DNA of 64,000 nt from Tetrahymena thermophila SB210 (Eukaryota; Ciliophora; Oligohymenophorea; Hymenostomatida; Tetrahymenidae): NCBI RefSeq assembly GCF_000189635.1, contig NW_002476326.1:310001-374000 (forward strand), written 5' to 3'. The notes under the pieces are model-generated. The model searched no databases, was not told the DNA's origin, and worked only from the letters and a program-made list of their open reading frames with translations. The translations under genes were made by a program, and so were the position numbers. This document shows, in pieces, positions 12,498 through 25,671 of the stretch (position 1 is its first letter; every line of letters starts with the position of its first letter).

Positions 12498-13971
12498 ATC
12501 TTCTAAATCTAATTGTGATTCTCTAACTATATATGTCTATCCTTTGAAATAGAATTATAAATTTTTGCTACTATACTGACTTTTATTTGCCCTTTATGTA
12601 GGTTATGCTTTGCTTGTTAAAAATATGTTTTTTGATAGTTTCTTTTTTTATCTTTTAAAATATCAAAATTTATTTGTTTGTTTGTTATTTGCTTGCTTGA
12701 TTGATTGATTGTTTGATAAAGTAGTGATTAAGTAATTGAATATATAATTGATGTATACGAAAAATAAATCATTACAACATTCATATAAAATTAATATTTA
12801 ACAAGATCTATAAACTGCATAAAAAATTCCTTAGAATAACCACATTTTTGATATCAAGATATATTAGGTAGTCCATAAATTACAAAACACAAAGAATTAA
12901 TAGACCAAATACAAAATTAACAATTATTAAATTAAATTTCTTTGTACTATTGTTAATTTGTTAGGATGGACGCAACTTTTTATTATGATTACACAAATCA
13001 ATTAAATTTACTTTGATTTCATTTCAAAATCTTTCATCAACTTTTTTAACGATTATTTTCTTTAATTTACTTATGTTTTCATTCCTTTAATTAAATCTTA
13101 AAATTTTTAACAATTAATTTTAACCATTAAACTAATTACTTACATTATCATTTTAGATAAGCCGTAAATACGCTTACATTTTTTATAATATCAACTATTA
13201 TTTTTCTTCATTTCATCTTAACCATAAATATTAATTATTAACTTTCTCAAAATATAAGTTAGAAACATATTTTAAATCTATTAAACAGGAAAATCCAGCA
13301 ATACATTTATTTTAATGGAACCTCAGAAACTATTTAAAAATGTGAGTGATGTAAAATTCATTAAAAAAATATTAGATTTATGTAATAAATAATAAATAAA
13401 TTATGGTAAAATTAAAGTATTTATTTATTTTAGTTTCATTACATTATAAACACAAAAAGGATTATTGAAAATACTAACAACAGAAGAATTTAGTTTAAAA
13501 ATACTTTTAAAGTTAAAAGTTAATAAACAATTTATAGACTATCTGCTTTTAGTAAAGAGATTATTTATTTAAAAAGTAATTCAAATATTAAACAATAATT
13601 TCTTAATTTTATTCATAAAATTTCAATAAATTTTTCAAAATAGTTTTATTCATATCTAAAATATATATTTGAGTTTATTTATAATGAGTCAAAATAGAAA
13701 TTATATCTTTTTACTATTGAAACTGTTGTGTGTTTAAAAAGTTTGATTAAATTATTCCAGATTTAAAAATGATATCTTATTTTTTAGAAGTAAAAATTAA
13801 TCATTTTTAATTTGATTAAATTATTTTATGTTTTATTTTTTAAAGAAATAATTTTTTGATGATATTAATGAATTAGATTAGCATTTATAAATTGAATTAA
13901 TATTAGTGATCAATTAAACCAAAATAATAATACCAATTATTAATCTAATATTTATAAAATTATTAAAAAAT
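12498..13971. promoter_or_regulatory. Divergent intergenic region
   Basis: AT-rich region between two divergently transcribed genes, so it should hold both promoters and 5' UTRs. Short GATTGATTG and TTTGTTTG runs occur near 12670-12715. I can name no specific element. The first 110 bases may be coding for the minus-strand gene. Confidence 0.4.
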
Positions 13972-15391
13972 ATGAGATTTTTTATTTTGTTGATTGCAGT
14001 TTATTTTTAGATTTAGCAAGCCTAAGCAAGCAAAAAATAGATTAAAAGTTTAGTTATATTTTTTAGGCATGGCAGCAGAACGACTAATCATAAACATTAC
14101 TATAATAATGAACTTTGGTAAGGCTACTAGCGAGGTGATTTGACTAAAAAAGGTCATACTGAACTACATGGATTAGGATAAACTTTTAGAGAGATTTATG
14201 GTTAATTCTTGCAAATAAATCAAGAAGTTAATGAATAACATAATGAAGAGACTTTATCTTAACATGATAATTTATCTTAAGAACATGTTAGAGTAAAGCA
14301 TTCTCACATTGAAAGAACTAGGTCTTCTCTGATGTCATTTTTGCTAGGAGCATTTCCAAATTGGTTCCATCCAGATGCATCTCCTCACAACGAGCATTTA
14401 AATAAGCCAATTAGAAATTTAAAAACAACAAATAATAAAGATAAGCTCAAGAAAGATTACACTTTCTTACTAGGTGAGGAACAATGTCCTCTTATTAAAA
14501 AAATTAGAAATAAAGTATTCTAATCTAAGCCAATGAATTTCATGCAAGATATAATAACCTAATCTTACGAATACTAAAAGATTAGAGCAAAAATAAGAGA
14601 AGTAGAAGGCTTTAAAATGATTCAAGTACAATTTTTCATTCCTTTTGATACATAAAAACCCTTTGATTTTTGCAAAATGAGAAAATATTTTCTATTTAAC
14701 AAAATTAATTATTTTGTTCTTTATTTTTTAAGAAATAAATAATATTTTTTATATTCTATCACTAATTAATTAGGGCCATGGATACGAAGATTTAGCAGAT
14801 ATTTATGATATTTACATGTGCCATAAAAGTGAGGGGTTGCCTATTCCTAATTTTGATAAATCCGACATTTCTTTTATCCAAATGGGAACACAATTTTTTA
14901 TTGATGAAATTTATTTTGGACATAGAAGTTTAGTTAAGCTTGCAAGCTAAAAATTCTTTCATGATCTATTAAGAATTATTGAAAGTAAAAATCCAAAGAA
15001 GCTACACATATTTTCTGGGCATGAAGTGAACATCATTTCCTTATTCATGAATATGCTAACAAGAGATGAATAAAATACTATGTTAGGCAGATCATTTCAT
15101 ACAAAATTACTTCCATTTGCAGCTCATGTTATAATTGAATTTTTAAATAACGGAAATATAAAATTTTTGTATGACTTTAAACCTTTGAAAATAAAACTAT
15201 GCTAATATTAAGAGGAATGCGATGGTAAGTTATTTAAAACTTTTCTTAAAACGAGGATACTCCCAAATGCTAGATAGCTTTGCTTTTACCATCATAAGCA
15301 CATCTTAGAGAGAGAAGAAGAAATTAAAAATTTATAAAAATAAATGCTTCAAGCTCCACAAGAAGATGAAGAAATCGAAGAATAAATATGA
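13972..15391 (+). CDS. Secreted/lysosomal histidine acid phosphatase
   Basis: Branch-2 histidine phosphatase of 423 residues, hydrolysing phosphate monoesters outside the cell or in lysosomes. Exons are 13972-14625 and 14774-15391; the 148-bp intron is phase 0. A signal peptide begins the protein (MRFFILLIAVYF, likely cut after QAQA). The catalytic motif FRHGSRTT follows at about residue 30, then GDLTKKGHTELHGLGQTFRE and RVKHSHIERTRSSLMSFLLG, both classic family blocks. The distal motif is FSGHE, where most acid phosphatases have HD. The start is fixed by the signal peptide and by the fact that no intron is needed before RHG. The tail is acidic. Tetrahymena is known to secrete acid hydrolases, which fits the signal peptide. 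Confidence 0.92.
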
Positions 15392-15604
15392 TAGAAATAT
15401 TTATATGTAGTTTATTTATAGGAATTATGTATTTTCTTAAATTAATTTAACTAATTTATTAAAGTATATGAAATTATTTACAAAATATATTCAAGGATAC
15501 ATATTTATTTATTTATTTATTTTTAATAGAAATATAATAAATGAAGTTGTGTAGTAAGTTAAATATTTATTTATTTTATATTATTTATGGTTATTATTTG
15601 TTGC

Positions 15605-18480
15605 TCAAATATAAAATTATATTAATTTTTATGTTTTATATATTAATCCTGTAATTTATTATGAAACTTGATTTGCTTTTAATTAGCTTTTTTTTAAATT
15701 TATAAAATTAATCTTATTCAAAATGAAATGAATTTACAATATTTTCATTATCAGAAATGTAAGATTTGTGCAATTCATTATTTGCTTACTAAAATTGTAA
15801 TAACCAGGAGGACTTACTATATTGTTTCTTATATTTTTACAAATTTTAGATTAATTTTTAGTAGTGTTTAAATAATAACAATTATTTACATAGTAGAGAT
15901 GCTTAAAAATTCAATATTTTAGCATTATTAAATTCCCTAACCCAAAGATTAAAGTCCTTAGTCCTTAATTTAATTATCACTTTTGAATATTTTTAAATTA
16001 AAAATTATGACTTAGAAAAACTATGTTACTTTAAGTTAATTGTGAGTTTTTTCAAGTTGCTGCACTATGCAATTCCTTGTCCTAAATCTTTGGCTCCATC
16101 ACTTTCTATCTTATTATTACTAAAAAATAAAATGTAATTTATTTAACATTTAAAAAATTAGCGAATTTTACCTTAATAATAAATTTAATTGAGAGAGATT
16201 TATAATTTAAGCTATTCCTTATCCTATACTTGATATTCCTTTATTTTCTATTTAATTTTAACTAAATTTAAAATAAATAAATAAAAAACTTGCCTTTTAT
16301 TATAATCTTATTTAGTTACCTAAGATTCAAATACAAATTTTGTAGATTCTGACAACAAGATATTTAAGAACATAGTTCTTGTAAACCTTAATTTCCAATT
16401 TGATTTTAACTAATAGGTAAATAAAAGGATTTCGTATTTTTATTAATTTATATTTATATCATACCTAAAGCTTAGATATAAATTATTCAGATTAAAAAAT
16501 CTACAAATCCCTTGGCAAATACTATAAATGTCATTGCTATTAATTCTGCTCTTTCTCATTAAGTTTGTCAATCTTATTAAAAATAAATTAATTTATCTTA
16601 CAAAAAAATTGAAGTGAATAACTGATTTACACTGAAGATAATTTTAAAGAAATCGACATCAATTTATTATTCTTAGTTAGAGTGGAGATAATATTGCAGG
16701 ACGATATGTTAGCTATTTTATTATTCCTTTGAAATTAAAATAATTTCTTAGATTTTTCTCATAAAAAATATTTTTTATACGATAAGCTTAAACTTAAAGT
16801 GTTAAGCATGCTTAAGTTTTTAATTGAGTCTATCATTGAATGTAAGCCAGAGTTTCCAAATAAATTAGAGCTATTTTTAACAAAATAATAATCAATTGAA
16901 ATAAATTATCTAGTTTTCAAATGATATTTACTTGAAATTTAAAGCTAAATATAGTAGTGGAGCAATACTTGCTATTGAAGTCACTAAACTGCTAATCCCT
17001 CTATTGCCTAATTATGTCTATCTGTTTTTATTTAAATAATTTTATTCCTAAAATAATTCTTCAATAATAATAAAATACGATAGTTCAATAGTGAGATATT
17101 TAATTCCGTCTAGGTGTTGTAATTCTTTTCCTAAAATAATAGCTCCTTGATCTTAGATATTGTTATTGCTTTTGATTAATTTAAATTTTATTTTTTAAAT
17201 TATATAGAAAAAAGAATCTCAATTTACTTCAACAGTAATGTTAGATCTGTAAGATTAAAGCATGATTAAAGCAGTGTTCCTAAGTGTTATATCCCCGCAC
17301 TATTTATTTTATTATCCCTTTTAATTTTAAAATTCTATAAATAGATATTTAACCAACGATTGAATTTTTATACGATAGATCTAATGCTAATGTACAAAGA
17401 TCTTAGCATTTAGCTTTATCAAGCAAATTTCCATCCAAATTAATAGTATAAATAGATCTATTAATAAAAATAAATAAATCTTAAACGAATTAAATTTATT
17501 TATTGCTAAAATAATTTACTGTAATTGAATTTCCAAAGATGATAAATCATTAGATGATATTAACACAGATATAATTTCTTCTATGTCCTCATTATCTATT
17601 TACTATTCCCTAATATAAAAAATTGATTTATATTCTATAATTAAGATAAATAGAAATAGAAATTATATTTAATTTATTTTCTATGTCAATGATTATATCT
17701 TTTTATTAACTAATAATTCTAAATTAAATAATTCTTACTAAAGATTAAGAGACAATACAGAGAGCTTTTGGTATGTCAGTGAAAACATCTATTATAATTA
17801 ATTAGAATTATTAACTAATATGACGCAATTTTTATACAATTTACCTTTGATAGCTTGATAGAGACAATAGTATTTAATCTATTGAACGATTTCATTTTGA
17901 TAAGATATTTTCTTTTTGTGATTGATGGGAAATAATAACTTTTATCTGATTAATTATATAATAATTAAGTTAAGTAAAATGTAAATTAATTAAATAATTC
18001 CGATTGTTTACTAACATATTTACATTGTCAAATAGAACAATAAATAATTTCGAAGAAATACTTTTTAGTAAGTTTTTTATTTGATAGAATTATTTTTAAT
18101 CTTAATTTATTGAATTTGCTATTTTTGAATATGGGGGACAACTATGCGTGGATTTATTTTTAAATAAAAAATCAAATAATTATTTGATGAATAGTAACTT
18201 TATGGGATAACAATTATAGATTTTATAAATTTAATTTAAATGATTTTTATCAAAAGTAAAATTTTTCTAATTTTAAAAATTTAAGGCGCCTCACCTAATT
18301 TTGTTTTGAAAATGTAATTTATTTTGCTTCTCATTATAAATTCTATTCATTTAGAAACTAAAAATTTTATTTGTAAACCCTAAAAATGATTCGGATATCT
18401 TTGAATTTTTAGATTTAAGCATGTTATGCTAATTTTAAAGATATTTGTTACAAGCTGAGTTAAGCTTTTTTAGTCACATT
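15605..18480 (-). CDS. Leucine-rich-repeat protein B, one repeat per exon, compact introns (5' end uncertain)
   Basis: Checked exons from 3' to 5': 15605-15788 (last), 15890-15979, 16030-16119, 16172-16261, 16320-16409, 16465-16554, 16631-16726, 16781-16870, 16932-17021, 17079-17168, 17228-17317, 17374-17457 and 17520-17609. Ten of the twelve internal exons are exactly 90 nt; one is 96 and one 84. All have phase-2 introns. Each encodes one degenerate LRR, for example GAKDLGQGIAQCSNLKKLTI at 16030-16119. Introns are 50-101 nt. Further LRR-like exons with different phases occur near 17.7, 17.9 and 18.35-18.47 kb, so the start is unresolved. The repeats are far more diverged than in gene A at 0.3-4.4 kb, but exon length and phase match, so shared ancestry is likely. 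It ends 214 bp from the convergent phosphatase gene. Confidence 0.8.
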
Positions 18481-21414
18481 AGTCTTAATAAATATTATTT
18501 ACTGATTATATGATTCTGTAAAATGAATAAAAAAAGTAAGCTATTGCATTTTCAAATAAAATATTTAAAGAACAATAAAAGCGATTAACTATAATACTCT
18601 ATTTTTAAAATTATTTTTAAAAAACTTAAAATTTTTAAGGTGAAAGTTAGTTTATCATAAAAGAAGCTGTTTAGATTTAACTAATTAAAAAAGAAGAATT
18701 GATATTAATGTTAATAAAATTTAAAATTAAATAACTTACTTGTAATTTATTATGGAGGATAATCTATTAACTTAATACAAGTGTTTTAATTGAATGATAA
18801 TTTATATTTATTTGATTAACTCTAGATAAAATCTTTTATTTAAAATTAATTGTTCCCTTTTAGGTTTTTAGAATTTTTAGATTTTTTATTTATTTTTTTG
18901 ATTTAATTTAATTATAATTATTTACATTCTTTAAGTCGCTTTATCAATCAAATACTTTGTGCCCTTTTTATAGGTATGTATTTTTGATCTTTATATTTTT
19001 TCTTCTAAAGATTAATTGTAAATTAAAAACATAATGATTAAATATTACTTCAAATTGAAATTTAGAGTATATTCCCTCCCCAAATTATTACATTTAGAAA
19101 TATTGGTATTAAATATGTAAAAAACTAAAAAACAATATATTAATAATAAATTTGTGCTTGTTTAATTTATAAATATTGAAGGTTCTATGTAAAAAAATAT
19201 AAGTCAAAAGATTGTATTAAATTTTAAGAAAAATTTCCTGTTTGTTTAGTAATTTTATATTTTCTTTAAGTAAATGAATAATTAATAATTGATAAGCATA
19301 TCTACTGTTCTCTAAAATATTATACAAAGAATTAAAATTATTTTTTATTTCCCTTATCCTAATTATGAAATACTGGAAACTATTCATTAATTTATTTGTA
19401 ATATTTTTCTTTAATTTAAATGTGATTGTACTTATTGACTTTTTAAAAAAATGCTTTTAGTTAGTTAGTTAGTTAAAGTTAAGAATAATAATTTTCTTGT
19501 TAATAAATAAGAATATATTCTAAGTTCAATGATATAAATATATCCATAGATAAATTTAAAAGCAAATATTAAAAAATATAAAAAAAAATATTTTGTTTGA
19601 AGATTAAATATAAGTAATTCTTTAAATATTATCATTTTAAAAATTAAATTACTTTTTAGTAAATAGAGTTTAGCTATTTAGCAAAATAAATAATTTAATT
19701 TGTTGATGTTAAAATCTAGAGTATCATTTGGTATTATGATTCTTTTTTATCTAATAAATTTTTAAAAAAATTTTAAATTGAAAAAAATCATTAAAAAACT
19801 CATCAAATTATTTAAAGATCTGTTTGTTTTTATTTTTGTAATTGTAATTGTAAAATTGACTTGAAAAATAATTAATGAATTAGCTTCAAAGAAACAAATT
19901 ACAATCCACTCATTTTCAAAAAATAATATTTAATTAGTTTTTTTGATAGATGTCTATATAAATAAAGAAGATTAAAGATATATACTAATTATTATCTTTT
20001 TTTTATGAGAAAGCGGAGAAAAATATAATTTTTAAAATTAAAAAAAATATTCTTTTTTCCTCTATCCTAAATTTCTTCTCAAAAAGAAAAAAATTACTTC
20101 TGAAATGAAAAAATAAAAAAAAGAAGGTAGATACTATAACAGGACATTTAGTTTACATCTGTATAAAAATTCTTTTTCAATATAAAAAGAAATCAATATT
20201 AATTATTTGTCTTAAAATTTTTTAACTTGCACATCATTCTGTAATTAATCTAAGAATTTAGAAATATATTATATAAAGCTATAATAATTCTAATACTTTT
20301 TTATCTAACCAAAAAATAAATCAATCAATCATATTCAAAAACATATTCTTCATCTTATTTGATTTTTGTGACTAAGAAAAATAAAATCACAAATTCTTTT
20401 ATCTTAAAATTAATTAGAAGAAAAATTAATTATCATTTCAGGTAAGTTTTTTAATATTCACCTGTCTGAATTTTAAATGTTAATTTACTTTATATCCACA
20501 ATTTGATAAATTTATTAAAAAAAGTTTTCAGTAAATTTGTTAATTCAAAAAACTCTAAAGATAATAGATTAGATAGATAATCTTAATCTACTCTTCCTTG
20601 GATTTAAAATATTTATCTCTTCTTATCACGAAAAAAATTCTTTTATCAATACTTTTAAAATAAAATAAAGATATTTTTAATCAAAAAATTATATTTATAA
20701 ATCAATTAACTGTAACATGTTTCATTTTTAAATACATTTTATTTACTTTTTAATAAATAAAGTTAATTAATAACTAAATTGTTTTGAAAAAAAAATTAAT
20801 TTGATTTTTTAATAAATAAAATATCCATCTGCCTAAAAAAGTTGAGAGATCATCAATGAATTAGTAAAAAATAAACATAGTATTTATCATATTTAATATA
20901 TAAAGAAAAATTATATATTAAAATAACCAAAATTTTAATGTAAAGTATTACTTTAAATTTTTTGAATTTTTAATTGTAGATATTTGATTTCTTTTAAATA
21001 ATTTTTACTTTTTGTTTATTCTTATTTTGCTTAAATAAAATATTGCTTTTTTAAAATAATTTTTTAGCATATTTCAAAAGCAAGATACATGAAATTAAAG
21101 ATTATAAATTTTTAAAAAAATTTCCAGTCAAAAAGCTTCTTTTAGTTTCATAAAATTTATTATAAAGATTTGATAGTTTGTAGAGGTAAATATTAAAAGT
21201 TATAAATATACCAAAATTATACACTCTTAATCTTTTCTAATTTATCATTTTAAACAAATTTAAGTTGGTGAACAAAGCATTAAGCTGATAAAAGCATTAT
21301 AATAATTATCTTAAAATTATTTCACTAAAGAATAAATCTTTTATTGTAGCAAAACTCAACGAAAAAGATTTTAAAGCTTAATATTTTAACTCTTAAGATA
21401 TACTCCCATTTAAA
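18481..21414. other. Long AT-rich intergenic region
   Basis: About 2.9 kb between divergent genes. I see many homopolymer runs and no stretch with coding-like composition. It must contain the promoter of the + gene beginning at 21415 and possibly undetected 5' exons of LRR gene B. Confidence 0.5.
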
Positions 21415-24207
21415 ATGAGTATAACATCAGAAAATCGCCCTTTTAGTGCTTATAATATTAAAAGCTTAGCATTAAATAAAACCCAATCGCAGTATAATAT
21501 GAATAGACCTTTCTCAGCTTTGGACTAAGAGTAATATTATTGCATTCATTAATTTAAATCTTCAAATTTATAAAACAAAATAAATGATATTTTAAAAATT
21601 ATTATTTTTAATGTATAATAGTACATCATCTCAAAAATTAGAATAAAGGTAGGTTGATTAAAACAAGCGATATGAATAGTATTTGCATTTATTTTATAAT
21701 AATATAATTTTAAAATAATTAGTGTCTCATAAAGACTACTGATGAATTGGTAATAAGTAAAAACAGCCAAGGATAAAGTATAATAAATTTTATTAACATT
21801 AGTTTCTTACAATTTAATTAAAGGAAGGTCTTTTTGAAGAATAAGTTCATTTGATGAATGATTTGAATAAGCTTAAGGAAGATAATTTTAGGATGAAGGA
21901 GAGACAAAAGTAAATTGAAGATGAGTCATAGAAATTAGTTGATTATATCTTGAAAATAGAATAGTTTGTGATAAAAAAAAAAGGACCAAAAATCTATGAA
22001 CAGTAGGTATATTTCACTATTAGAATAATTTTTATGTAAATATGTTAAATTGATTATGAAATAAAGAGTATGTTAATAGTAAATTTGAAGAAGCTGTTAG
22101 AAGATATGAGAGAAGAAATTGATCAAAAAGAAATTCAAGTAGAAAGGAATAAGAAAGATCCTAAATTTTTAAAAAGGAGAGAGTTTCAGAATACTATGGA
22201 AATATATGAGCACTATTTAGAAATCATAAAATAACAGCAATTAAGGTTAAATATTGAAACAAAGAGGAATGAAGAAAATTAAAATAATTTACATTTTGAG
22301 TAAGTTGATCAATTAATTTGCAAGAAGAGTATTTTATTTAAATTTTAATAAAAAAATAGAGCAGAGGATGAAATACCTTAGGAATAGTTTGAATAGCTGA
22401 GTCCTAGAAGCATGAGAAAGAACCTCATTAATCTTAAAACTAATCTTACTATTTTGTAAGACACAAATGATAAGTTATCAGTGTAAGTAGACTAATTAAA
22501 CAAATAAGGGAAGATAAAGCGCTATAGACTAGAGGAATTGGAAGAAATAGAAGAAGAGGAAATGGATGAAATGTTTAGACTAAGCTAATAGATTGAAGAC
22601 TACAGATAGTTTGAGTTGGAATAGAAAAAGGCAAAAGAAGAATTTGAAAAGATGCAAAAAGCATAACCATAAGAAAAAAACACAAAAAGTTATCTTGAAC
22701 AAATAAAAGACTTCCATAACAACGAAAGGAACCAAATTCTTTTAAACCACTAAAAAGAATAAATTGAATTGTAGGGAAAATAAATCAAAGAGCTTTAAGA
22801 AATTCTCCAGGTTTATCCATTTATTCATTAATAATTATTTTTAACTCTCTAATTCAATTAATATTTTGATAAATAAAGACCCTTAAAAAAAATGATGTAC
22901 TAGAAAAAGAGAGACTAAAAAATGAGAAAGAAAATTTAACAAAACAGTTATAGATTTTACAAAAAAAGTATCAAAAATCTCAAGCAACTCTTGAAGCTCT
23001 AGATAACTAAATTTAATAGTTTGACATTAAAAATTATCCTCAAAGTTTAGGTTAAATTGTTTCTATATCCAACAACATCTTACAAAAGCATGATACAGTG
23101 AAAATTGTTAAAGTGCCTAAAATTGAATCAGAGTAAGTTCTCAGGATAGGTACATTATTATTTAGTTATATTTTAGTGAAACAAAATAAATTAACACAAA
23201 AAATTAGCAAAAGAAATCAATTTTAGATTAAGACTAAAAAGAATTCCTTTAGAAAATGCTGTTTAAAGACTGATTACTCAATAGATAAAAAGAGTAGGAT
23301 TTACCTCTTTAGAGTATCTGACTAAGAAGTTAAGAGGGTAACTAATTAAATATTAATATACAAATAAATAAATCCTAAAATTATTATTTTTTATAATAAA
23401 GGGATCCATTTAATGTCCCAGATAAAAAAGATGCCTTACTAATTTCTAGATTCTTAATTGAAGATAATTAAGATAATATGGTAGAAGTAAACTTAGGTGC
23501 TAAATGTCACTACAAAGTAGCAAGGAGTGTTTTCAAATTTATTATTGGGAATGTAAAAATATATGAAAGTGATGAAGATGAAAAAATAGTCTGGGAAAAG
23601 TGTGTTGAAGTAATCAATTATTGTTTATTTCTTTCAATTTTGTTAATAAATAATAAAAATTATTTTAAAATAGGAAATATCTAAAAATAGTGCTGCTTTA
23701 AAATAATATGCTGAAATTTATTTTTCTAAAAGAAATTAAGAAACTAACTACTAAGTTAGTTGGGAACAAATAAAAGATACTTTTAACTATGCATCAAATG
23801 ACTTTGATAATAAAATAATAGATTATGTGTTAATAAGGCTTTTCGAAGAAACAAACAATATTACTAAGCTTAATTTTATGAGGATATTTGAAATATTTAG
23901 TCCGTAAAATTGGAATAACATGGATGAGAGATCGAAAAATTCTTTAATTTTTAAACCTGGTATACTTTCATATAACTTAGATTTTTAGCATTACTCTAGT
24001 GATTCTGATGAAGGAGATGATACCTCACAAATTTCAAACACTTAAACTTTAACAAATCAAAAAAATAAAACTATAAATACCATAAAAAATACAAATTAAA
24101 ACTAAAGCAATAATAACAGTCTCTATTCTAAAACATAAGAAGACTAGAATACTTAGAGAAGCAAGGCTATTTCTAATATTACTCCATTTAGCACTTCAAG
24201 AAAATGA
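21415..24207 (+). CDS. Coiled-coil protein with conserved-looking C-terminal half, unknown function
   Basis: I do not recognise the family. Exons: 21415-about 21530, 21824-22006, 22067-22810, 22879-23149, 23208-23337, 23402-23609 and 23674-24207; all junctions agree in phase except the first, so the end of exon 1 is unsure. The protein is about 730 residues. Residues about 40-430 are charged and helical, rich in Glu, Lys and Gln, with blocks such as ELEEIEEEEMDEMF. After the coil comes a lower-charge segment, RIAKEINFRLRLKRIPLENA, then GFTSLEYLTKKLRG and ALLISRFLIEDNQD. A final helical part (WEQIKDTFNYASNDFDNKII) could be an EF-hand-like pair without clear calcium loops. The tail is Asn/Ser-rich. 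A cytoskeletal or basal-body role is only a guess. Confidence 0.75.
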
Positions 24208-25671
24208 AATTATTAAATAAAAAATTTATCAAATCTATTAAATCAATTTGATATAAATCAAATTAAAATTTTAGCTGCAAAGTTTCTATTTATTATTTAA
24301 TTTTAATGTCTTATTATCAAATAATAAGCTTATTAGCATCAAATTTATTTTATTAATATTAAAATAAAGTTTTCAAACAAATAAAACGATTTTTAAAATG
24401 AAACTTTACTTTTTATTTTTATGTTTAAACAGTAAATTTTCAAGTAAATTTATTATAACAATTTTTAAGCAAGCATTAGAAAAATTGTAAATAGTTTTTA
24501 TATGAATAGATTAATAAGATTTTTTTGAATTAATTGAGTAAATATATAAAAAAAATACCAAAAAATTTTAAAAAATGTTTATTTTCTTTTTTAATTTTAT
24601 AAACTTTAATATCTATTTTTTAGTGTTTTATAAACGTTCGTTAAATTTTTGATTGAAATTTTATCAAATTTATTTTGAAGGTGTTGAGTATTTATTTGAG
24701 AGTTAAATTCATTTTAAAATTTGCTTAAGATCAAAGCTCTTTTAGATATTTCAATCTAGAATTACTGGATAAATCTTTTTAATCTAATATTATCGAAAAG
24801 ATTATAATACTATTACTAACAATGAAAATCAATTTCAGCAAATAATTAATTGTTTTTAACATTTAAGTTTTTTTAAAAATGCATAATAATTCTATAGTAA
24901 ATATTATTTTTTTACTAAATCATTATAACAAATGCGTGTTTATACTATCATCTTCATTTGCTTTTTTATTTTAAAGTTTACATTTAGAAAATAATAATTC
25001 TTTACTGAGCTACAATAATTCTTATCTTATCCTAAAACAGGCTAAAAATCTTTGTAAAATGTAAAATAGATACATTAAAAACTTTTTTGTAAAATAATTT
25101 AATTTCAAATAAACAAATTAATAAAAATATTTTACTGTAAATTAAAAAGCAGACATTTATAAATTATTTTTTTTCTCATAAATAAAGAATAAAAGTTTTT
25201 TAAAATAGAAAAAAAAATGAAAAAGAAAAGAAAGAATTGATAAAAACTAAGACGAATGAAAATTTAATAAATTAATTAATATATTAAAAGACTAAGATCA
25301 TATGTTTCTTTTTGTGAAGACTCATTCTAAGATTTAAAAAAACAAAACAAAAATTTCGGAATAACCTGTACCTATCTATTTATTTCTTTACAATCAAAAA
25401 TAAATCAAAAGAACTCAAAAAATTAGAGATTATTTCAAGCAAAAAATAAACAAATAAATAATAGCGATCACTTGACATATAATTTTTTTAAGCCCAAATT
25501 TTTGATTGATGAAATCTCTAATAATTACTTAAAATTATAAATTAAAAAATTGATAATAACGATATAAAAAGTTTTTACAAATAGTTAATAAAAATAGTTA
25601 ATAAAAATTTGCTATACTTTTAAGCAGTAAATAGGTGTGGAGTTAATTTTAAAAAATAATACCAATCAAGA
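24208..25671. other. Intergenic spacer
   Basis: AT-rich sequence between two tandem + genes; no exon-like stretch seen. It should hold the 3' UTR of the coiled-coil gene and the promoter of the phosphatase gene. Confidence 0.55.
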
